Shown here: positions 57,270-64,000 of the stretch, piece by piece
Position numbering within the stretch: the first letter of the stretch is position 1
Layout of the letters: the number at the start of each line of letters is the position of its first letter
Source: Zeus faber
Taxonomy: Eukaryota; Chordata; Actinopteri; Zeiformes; Zeidae
Assembly (NCBI GenBank): GCA_960531495.1
Contig: OY482852.1
Coordinates: forward strand, 28,125,121-28,189,120
DNA length: 64,000 nt
Direction: 5' to 3'
Translations under genes and position numbers: made by a program
The notes under the pieces: model-generated
Database searches by the model: none
The model's input: only the letters and a program-made list of their open reading frames with translations
Told to the model about the DNA's origin: nothing

Positions 57270-57600
57270 AAATGAAAAAATAGTGCAGGCAGAATTAGAG
57301 GCCATGCTGGACATGGGGATAATAGAGCAATCTATGAGCGAATGGTCCAGCCCCATCGTGCTAGTGGGTAAGCCCAATTGGTCGGTGTGGTTCTGCGTAG
57401 ATTACAGCTGTTAAAGTTCGATGCCTACTCGATGCCCCACGTAGACGAGATTCTCGACCGGTTAGGTACGGCTCGTTTTTTTACGACGCTGGATTTAACC
57501 AAGGGCTGCTGGCAGATTACCATGTCCCAGCTGTCCAAGGAAAAATGAACTTTCTCTACTCCGCAAGGCCTATACCAGTTTTGCTTACTTCCGTTTGGGA
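57270..57600 (+). pseudogene. Gmr1-like reverse transcriptase, N-terminal piece only
   Basis: Reads AELEAMLDMGIIEQSMSEW, SSPIVLVGK, FCVDY, then after a frameshift KFDAYSMPHVDEILDRLG, ARFFTTLDLTKGCWQ and GLYQFCLLPFG, where the 3' LTR begins. The catalytic YxDD segment and RNase H are deleted. Confidence 0.85.
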
Positions 57601-59240
57601 AGGTGGCCAAAGGGGCGTGGTCAAGCCACCGCTGCAGACAGGTGGTGCAGGCTCCCATCCCGGGGCCGCTCAGCTGCTGCGGAAGGACTCTGCGGATCTG
57701 TCCGATCCTAAACCAGGAATTAATATAGAGTTTGTTGTCCCCGCAGAGAAGGACGGCGTGCTTGTGGGATATGGTGCCGACTGGCACATTACCCAAGCCG
57801 CTGGACACGTCACAACAGGAGCGCACCTAAGCGTGGATCTAACAAACGTTTTCATTATTCGCCTGCGATCCTTTAAGTTGTCCTTTTGGCCCACATGACC
57901 CATTTTGTTTGAACATTGAATAAATACACCCTAACCAGCGCTGTTTCACCTCCGCCTGCCTTCACTCTCTCATTCCCTGGCTCCAAGCAAAAACTCACCG
58001 CTACAATCTCCGTCCACAAGAGAATTCAAAAACAATTGAAAACGCTCACATAAGCATGCCAGACCAGTGGGGGCAAATAAAACTTGATGTCAAACACCAC
58101 AGAAGAACATTGGCAGCATGCGCATTGATGGGCTTCTTCTTCAGCGGCGAATACAACAACACAACATGGTATTGGCGTACTTTCGACAGACAGAGAGGTG
58201 GATTGACAACTATTGGGCGAAGTATATACACATCCGCACGGTGGTGTAATGATAAAGTAACACTAGGTTGACTTGTAAACATATAATTAAACTACGGTGA
58301 CCAGAAGACCCGGATTGTCCCACTTTGAAGCTCGTGGTTGCACACAGTTATGCACAGTGTTTTTACTCAATTGCAATAAGTACATCTACTATAAAAACAC
58401 ACTGTTTATTATTGTTTTTATTTGTAGAAATGGGGAGCTGGGACGCACTGCAGATCGTGCAACGGTCGGCGGCATGAATATTGTGTAGATGGGCAGATAT
58501 TTACAGGAAAATAAAAAATCGAGAGGACAGAGGAGGAAAGAATGATAAAAATTTAAAATGTGGCCCCCCTAGATTAAACCTAACAGTACTAGTCCCCGTA
58601 ATTACATGGGTATCAGGCTTTTATTTGTAGGTTTCTGGAGCATGTTCAATGTTTGAAACAACTTTTGCTCATGTTTAATTCGAGGTCATGACGTCATCGT
58701 CTGGCAAAACCTCCCTTTCGCCAGTCCACACGAATATGCAGAAAACTGAGTTGAAAAAAATCTCCACTCTGGAAGGACTTTTTCCCTGCTTTCGCTGACC
58801 TCAAAGGCCATTTTGGTGTGGGCAGGAGGCACATTTCTTTTTAAATACCCTTACACATGTGGACACAGCCTAAGACAAACTACGGCCTGCAGGAGGAACG
58901 GTTAAAAAAACATTATGCTGAAGGCCAAGGAGCTCAGACTGCAGCATGAACAGGTCAAAGGAGCAGTGAACCAAATTAAAACCGGTGACTTTATCCCTTA
59001 GATGGGACCCGGGGACGACATAGAGGCATATTTACATGATTTTGAAACCACTGCAACACGGGAGCAATGGCGGAAGGAACAATGGGTAGGAATCCTTACC
59101 CCTTTTCTCTTTGGAGAGGCCCAGAAGGTCTTCCACAATTTTGACCCCACAGTGGCCAACAATTATGATTTGTAAAAGGGGGAAATTCTCAGTAGAATTG
59201 GGCTCACTAAGTTTGGTATGGCCCAGTGATTCCGCATATG

Positions 59241-60035
59241 GACTTTTTTTTTATCATTCATTTTTTATTGCGACACCATCAAGTTACAGATAGTGTAACA
59301 GGTTGCCAAATTCATTTTGATTGATTAACCCAACTGTCGTCTGCTCGCCCGACTCTTGCTGATAGTTTCAGGTAAGAAATATCCCAAAATCTTCAAAGCC
59401 AGTGTAGCAACTTGAGCTATCATGAGGAGGTGCTCCAACGCTGGACTACAATCTTCTTAGATGCAGTCAGGCCTGCCAACCAGACTTTGCGTGTTTTTCC
59501 CGTAAGGGAAAGGTGGGAATCATCATTCTGTAGATGTACAGCGGGTTACATTGGCAATGTACCCCTGTTAGTTCTGCAAGGGTACTCATAACCTCTCCTC
59601 AAAAACCCTGGGCATTCCCATAACATGTATAAAAGAGCCAACGGTTCCCTGGGAGCAAAATTAACAATATTGGTCAAGTACCAATCCCATTCTATATCTA
59701 ATTCTCAGCATTAGATATGCTCTAAGAAACAATTTAAAATGTATATAGTGATGATTAAGGTTTTTCCAAGCACCAGTAACATTATCCCAAATTGCATCCT
59801 AGTCTGAGTTTTGTCCCAATTCTGATATATCCCTATCTCATGTTTTCATTCCTGATGTCGGAATATATTTCCTGGAGATTAGGTTATCATAGATATACTG
59901 CATGACGTTTTGGAGCACTCTGTAGCCAACTTAATAGGATGGTCTTTTAAATCTCACCCCCAGGGAACCCCGTAGGCTTTACAGGCTGACCCTTACTCTG
60001 AAGTAGGAGAAAATTCTGTTTATCAATATTGTATT
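59241..60035 (-). pseudogene. L1-type LINE, 3' end
   Basis: On the minus strand, frames give WDNVTGAWKNLNHHYIHFKL, FLRAYLMLRIRYRM and FCSQGTVGSFIHVM. This matches the C-terminal region of L1/Tx1-type ORF2 in fish (a shortened form of the ...LGTMGTFIHMMWECP motif). The 3' UTR ends in a short poly-A (poly-T on the plus strand at 59242-59251). It is 5'-truncated and interrupted by stops. It lies between the outer gag and the sushi-like LTR. Confidence 0.75.
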
Positions 60036-60040
60036 GAGAG

Positions 60041-60448
60041 TGTCATGATCTCCGCCTTCTTCTACTTTCCCCTCCCTCTCCTTACCTGTCCCATTAGCCC
60101 AACTCTATTCACCTGCGCACACAGCTGTTCCAGATCTGCAATCTAACCACTATATATGCCTCTCTCACCAGTCACCCATTGCCAGATTGTCTTCGATGCT
60201 TGCACCAGACTCTCCAGCGTTCTCCGGACTGATTCCCCGCTACCGACTCTGCCTCGCTCCGACCACGTATCCTGCCTGCCCCCCGCCTGTCTTCTGTCTG
60301 CCCTCCCCGTTATCGACCCTGCCTGTACCCGACGATGTATCCTGCCTGCCCCCCTGCCTGTCTTCCGTCTGCTCTACAAATAAAAGACATTACCAAATAT
60401 CCCTGCCTGTCTTTGTGCTGCAATTGGGTCCTAACCACACCTGTTACA
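60041..60448 (+). mobile_element. 5' LTR of the sushi-like element
   Basis: Runs TGTCATGATCTCC to CCTGTTACA (408 bp). TATA box at about 60150-60158 (actatatatgcc), predicted start about 30 bases on near 60180, AATAAA at 60379-60384, CT-rich U5. The upstream 5-mer GAGAG (60036-60040) would be the target duplication; its partner is outside the window. Confidence 0.85.
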
Positions 60449-60462
60449 GTACAATCTGGCCA
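60449..60462 (+). promoter_or_regulatory. self-priming primer-binding site
   Basis: ACAATCTGG (60451-60459), two bases after the LTR, is the exact reverse complement of CCAGATTGT at 60182-60190, the predicted start of the RNA. This fits the self-primed reverse transcription known for Tf1 and proposed for sushi-ichi. A tRNA-type TGG start is absent. Confidence 0.6.
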
Positions 60463-60465
60463 ACA

Positions 60466-61410
60466 ATGGACCCAGCACACAACCCCGAGTTGCTGGCACG
60501 CATGGGAAGGGTGGAGTCACAGCTCAAACACCAGGAGGCTGTCCGAGCCTCCACCTCAGCGGACGTTCGGCTAGCAGCGGCTAGCCAGGAGCAAGGGCTC
60601 GCCACGCTAGCCGCCCAAGTCCAGCAGCTCGCCATCGCTCTCGGTCAGTTCATCCCGCCGCCTGCTTCCCCGGACCCACCTGCACCAGCACCGGCCCAGC
60701 CTGGGTATTCCCCCGAGCCCCAGGTGGGGGTTTCAGAACGCTACGCCGGAGACGCAGTCGGCTGTAGTCCGTTCATTACGAACTGTTCCATCCTCTTCGC
60801 TCTGCAGCCCCACACCTTCACCTCCGAGGAAGCCAGGGTGGCGTTCACCGTAAATCACCTGACGGGCCGCGCTCAGCTGTGGGGAACGGGCGAGTGGGAA
60901 CGACGCACACCAGCCTGCTCCTCCTTACACGCCTTCGCCGCCGAGCTCCGCAAGGTGTTCGGGGTGACATCACGAGGTTCCGATGCTGCTGGTGGTCTCC
61001 TGGGTCTCAGTCAAGGGTCCCGCTCCGTGGTCGATTACGCGATCGACTTCCGCACCCAGGCTCGACTGAGTGAGTGGAACTCGGCAGCCCAGATTAACGC
61101 GTTCCTGATGGGATTAGCAGAGTACGTGAAGAATGAGCTAGTTTCCCACGACCCGCCCACCTCTCTCGATGGCATCATTAAGCTTGCTTCCCGTATCGAC
61201 CGACGCATCCAGGCCCGGCAGCGAGAGAGGCGTCAGAGGCAAGTGGAGCGCCACCAGCAACCCGTCTTCCAGGTTCCTCCGGGCCGCCAGCTCTTCCGGC
61301 CCGTCAACCCACGAGTGAGGCCTCTCCCATGCGGGTCGGCCGGTCCAGCCTCACCCCAGAGGAGAAGGAGAGACGCCGGGTGGGGAACTTTTGCCTCTAC
61401 TGCGGTCTAG
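60466..61410 (+). pseudogene. sushi-like gag
   Basis: The start ATG at 60466 gives MDPAHNPELLARMGRVESQL and a helical N-terminus, a Pro-rich spacer (PPPASPDPPAPAPAQPG), then ALQPHTFTSEEARVAFTVNH, TGRAQLWGTGEWE and INAFLMGLAEYVKNEL, the capsid region of the family to which domesticated PEG10 and RTL1 belong. A frame slip near 61330 separates it from the zinc knuckle (CLYCGLAGHYISGCPVK, about 61394-61444), which belongs at its end. Confidence 0.9.
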
Positions 61411-64000
61411 CTGGACACTACATTTCCGGGTGTCCAGTAAAGGGGCTGGGCTCGCCAGTGAGGGAGGAGGTCCCGGTGAGCCACACCTCCAAATCCCCCT
61501 CCAACCTACGCCCCCTCTGCCAGGCTCGGCTGCTCCTGCCCCAAGGCTCACATTCCCTCGCAATACTTATTGACTCTGGTCAATAAGTTAACATAATCGA
61601 CGATATCCTAGCACGGCAGCTGGGTGTTGGTCGAGTTCTCCTGCCTTCTCCGGTACCTGCCACTGCCCTGGATGGCCGCCTCCTGGGGACAGTCACCCAT
61701 CAGACAGTGCCCATCCGCATGCTCCTGTCCGGCAACCACCACGAGACGATACAGTTCTGCATCCTGCACTCACTTCGTCACCCTCTCCTCCTGGGGTTCC
61801 CCTGGCTCAGCGTCACAACCCACACCTCGACTGGACCACAGGGGCTATTCTGGGATGGAGTCCTGCGTGCCATCAGGTCTGCCTGAAGCAAGCCGCCGCA
61901 CCTCAGCCACCCACCAGCTCCAACTCCGCACCCGACATGTTGGGGGTCCCCGCCGAGTACCTCGACTTCAGGGAAGTCTTCAGCAAGGCCAAGGCAACAT
62001 CCCTTCCTCCGCACAGGCCGTACGATATTGCCATCGACCTCCAGCCCGGCTCCATCCCCCCCAGAGGCCGCCTGTACTCCCTGTCCGCCCCGGAGAGAGA
62101 GGCCATGGACACCTATATTAACGATGCCCTGGCGGCGGACATCATCCGTCCCTCCTCATCCCGGCGGGGGTGGGCTTCTTCTTCGTGGAGAAGAAGGACA
62201 AGTCGCTTCGCCCCTGTATTGACTATCCCGGTCTCAGCGACATTACGGTCAAGAACCGCTATCCCCTGCCCCTCATCTCATCAGCCTTCGAACTCCTGGG
62301 GGGGGGGCACGGTGTTCACCAAGCTCGACCTACGCAACGCCTACCATCTGGTCCGGGTTCGAGAGGGGGATAAATGGAAGACGGGTTCAACACTCCCTCC
62401 AGTCACTACGAATATCTGGTGATGCCCTTTGGTCTCACCACGCCCCCGCCGTCTTCCAGGCCCTGGTCAATGACGTGCTCAGGGACATGCTCAACAAATT
62501 TGTCTTTGTGTACCTCGACGACATCCTGATCTTCTCCCGATCCCAAGCTGAGCACGTCCACCACATCCAGACAGTCCTGCAGCACCTCCTGGAGAACTCA
62601 GTCTTTGTGAAGGCGGAGAAGTGTGAGTTTCATGTCCCGTCCGTCTCCTTCCTGGGGTACGTCGTAGGGAGGGGGACCATCCAGATGGACTCCACTAAGG
62701 TCTCTGCCGTCACTACCTGGCCCGCCCCGGACACACGCAAACAACTCCAGCGCTTCCTCGGTTTTGCCAACTTCTATTGGAGGTTCATCCGAGGCTACAG
62801 CAAGGTGGCTGCCCCCCTCACCGCCCTAACTTCCTCCAAGGTGCCATTTCGGTGGTCCACCGCCGCCAACGACGCCTTCCTGGCCCTGAAGGCACGGTTC
62901 ATTTCAGCCCCCATTCTGGTATTGCCTGACCCCGAACCGCAGTACGTGGTTGAAGTGGACGCCTCCGATGTGGGAGTCGGAGCTGTTCTGTCCCAGAGAA
63001 CCGCCTCCAACCAGAAGCTTCATCCCTGCGCCTTCTTCTCCAGGCGTTTAACCCCGGCCGAGAGGAACTACGACATCGGGAATAGGGAGCTTCTCGCCGT
63101 CAAATTGGCGCTGGAGGAGTGGCGACACTGGCTAGAGGGAACCCAGCTGCCGTTCCTGGTGTGGACTGACCACAAGAACCTGGAGTATATCCAGTCCGCC
63201 AGGAGACTGAACTCCTGTCAGGCCCGTTGGGTGCTCTTCCTAACAAGGTTCAATTTCTCCCTCTCCTATCGGCCGGGGTCACACAATATCAAACTTGACG
63301 CCCTGTCCCGGCAGTTCCAGGAGGAGGAGGAAGGCGCTGCTGACCCTGACACCATTCTTCCGTCCTCCCGTCTAGTTGCCACACTCACCTGGGAGGTAGA
63401 AGAGAAGGTCAGAGCCGCCGCCGAGGACCAACCTGGACCCAGCGCATGTCCGCCCAACTGTCTGTTCGTCCTGCCTGACCTCCGGTCCGAGGTTCTCCAG
63501 TGGGCCCACAACTCCCGACTCACCTGCCACCCAGGAATTCAGCGGATGAAGGAGGTCGTCCAGCGTCGCTTCTGGTGGTCCTCCCTGGGTGAGGACGTCC
63601 GAGGGTTTGTCAATGCCTGCCCCACCTGTAACCAGCACAAACCGCACAAATCTTCTTGCTCCTGCTGGTCTCCTACACCCACTGCCAGTTCCTCATCGCC
63701 CCTGGTCTCACATCTCCATGGACTTTGTCACCGGTCTGCCACCGTCTAGCGGCAACACCGGTTTAGCAAGATGGCTCACTTCGTGCCTCTACCGAAGCTC
63801 CCGTTAGCCAAGGGCACCGACGAGCTATTATTGTACCATGTCGTCCGCCTCCATGGCATCCCGGTTGATGTATCCGACCGGGGTCCCCAGTTCGCCGCTG
63901 TCTTCTGGAGGTAGTTCTGTGCGCTCCTGGGGGCCACCGTCAGCCTCTCTTCAGGGTACCACCCCCAGTCCAACGGCCAAATGGAGCGGAAGAACCAGGA
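61329..64000 (+). pseudogene. sushi-like pol (protease, RT, RNase H, integrase), broken
   Basis: Protease: AILIDSG at about 61555-61578 followed by a stop at 61584-61586, then VNIIDDILARQLGV. RT: AEYLDFREVFSKAKA, RPYDIAIDLQPGS, IRPSSS, then a second frame ([24 protein letters not shown]), then [16 protein letters not shown]. 62475-63749 is open for 424 codons with catalytic YLDD (62511-62522), [14 protein letters not shown], RNase H ([25 protein letters not shown]) and the integrase zinc site (H..H, CPTC). Integrase then switches frame: [28 protein letters not shown], with a stop at 63912-63914. At least five frame breaks. Confidence 0.92.

Larger units (their letters stand above)
55029..58005 (+). 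mobile_element. Gmr1-like Ty3/Gypsy retrotransposon, defective
   Basis: Two LTRs (55029-55410 and about 57596-58005) share gatcctaaaccagga, gaaggacggcgtgc, ggagcgcacctaagcg-ggatct, ttgtccttttggcccac and gctgtttc-cctcc. Target duplication ATCTC is exact (55024-55028, 58006-58010). A primer site TAGCGCCTGAACA (from 55413) resembles a tRNA-Lys site. The internal order is gag, integrase, then the start of reverse transcriptase, ending directly at the 3' LTR. That is the gene order of Gmr1-type elements, first known from Atlantic cod. Confidence 0.88.
54921..58871 (+). mobile_element. MITE hosting the Gmr1-like insertion
   Basis: Left end aggcctcgtccacacgtg and right end (reverse) aggctgtgtccacatgtg match over most of 18 bases. 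The native element is 54921-55028 plus 58011-58871; its interior repeats cgtccaca, gaaaacgctcacataagc and agcatgccagaccagtggg are familiar from a teleost MITE family. The gag reading frame continues on both sides. No clear target duplication. Confidence 0.7.
54815..59240 (+). pseudogene. gag remnant of outer Gypsy-type element, split by a MITE
   Basis: N-terminal part (to 54920): TLIFAELSINQDLEEILQRL then VESHQRQIE. C-terminal part (58874-59240): HEQVKGAVNQIKTGDF, GPGDDIEAYLHDFE, REQWRKEQWVG, PFLFGEAQKVF and EILSRIGLTKFGMAQ, the SCAN-like region of teleost Gypsy gag. Stops interrupt it. The interruption at 54921-58871 is a MITE that itself holds a Gmr1-like element, and the 3' side is cut by an L1 tail at 59241. 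Confidence 0.8.
60041..64000 (+). mobile_element. sushi-ichi-like Ty3/Gypsy retrotransposon, runs off the window
   Basis: The 5' LTR is followed by a primer site, gag with zinc knuckle, protease, reverse transcriptase, RNase H and integrase in the common Gypsy order. The 3' LTR, and the chromodomain expected in this group, would lie past 64000. Base composition is GC-rich compared with the AT-rich host intron. Several frameshifts and stops show a dead copy, although motifs are well kept, so it is younger than its neighbours. Confidence 0.92.

Noticed and set aside
57425-57826. 133-codon minus-strand frame
   Set aside because: It is antisense to the RT remnant and 3' LTR of the Gmr1-like element.
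50895-64000. Possible csmd3 CUB 1 exons upstream of Sushi 1
   Set aside because: No minus-strand CUB text with splice signals was found. The stretch is a MITE, unique AT-rich DNA and the retroelement stack; CUB 1 must lie beyond 64000.

Overview
The window is vertebrate genomic DNA, almost certainly from a teleost fish. It has very large introns, long (CA)n microsatellites, and Tc1-like, hAT, DIRS-like, L1-like, sushi-ichi-like and Gmr1-like elements. It carries no bacterial-style genes. The only host gene I can support is a central-N-terminal slice of a CUB-and-Sushi multiple-domain gene on the minus strand. It is best read as csmd3: the family is certain, while the paralog rests on remembered motif differences.

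Host gene. Thirteen coding exons run from 50894 down to 352. In transcript order they encode Sushi 1 (one exon), CUB 2 (two exons), a linker exon, Sushi 2 (two exons), CUB 3 (three exons), Sushi 3 (one exon), CUB 4 (one exon), Sushi 4 (one exon) and the first half of CUB 5. Every intron is GT-AG. All twelve junction phases close, and the 2032 coding bases give about 677 residues with no stop. The signal peptide and CUB 1 lie upstream of 64000; the rest of the long ectodomain and the membrane anchor lie downstream of base 1. Intron sizes run from 308 bp to 20.8 kb.

Intron content. 0.3-17.7 kb: mostly unique intron DNA with a few MITE or foldback elements. 17.8-29.7 kb: a DIRS-like tyrosine recombinase remnant, a foldback element, a solo Gmr1-like LTR, two Tc1-like fragments, a G-rich island, a complete but dead hAT element with terminal repeats and target duplication, and a second solo LTR. 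29.9-50.7 kb: a LINE split by a MITE, a second copy of that MITE in inverted orientation, a third Gmr1-like LTR, other dispersed repeats, and several AT-rich stretches that look like conserved noncoding elements.

50.9-64 kb, upstream of the Sushi 1 exon, holds no recognisable csmd3 exon. It contains a hAT MITE and then a nested retroelement stack. An outer Gypsy-type LTR plus gag (54342 to about 59240) was invaded by a MITE, and that MITE by a Gmr1-like element (55029-58005) with two LTRs and a 5-bp target duplication. An L1-type 3' end on the minus strand (59241 to about 60030) abuts a sushi-ichi-like Ty3/Gypsy element that starts at 60041 and runs off the window. The Gmr1-like copy keeps integrase upstream of reverse transcriptase, the unusual pol order of that group. 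The sushi-like copy keeps a primer-binding site complementary to its own predicted RNA 5' end.
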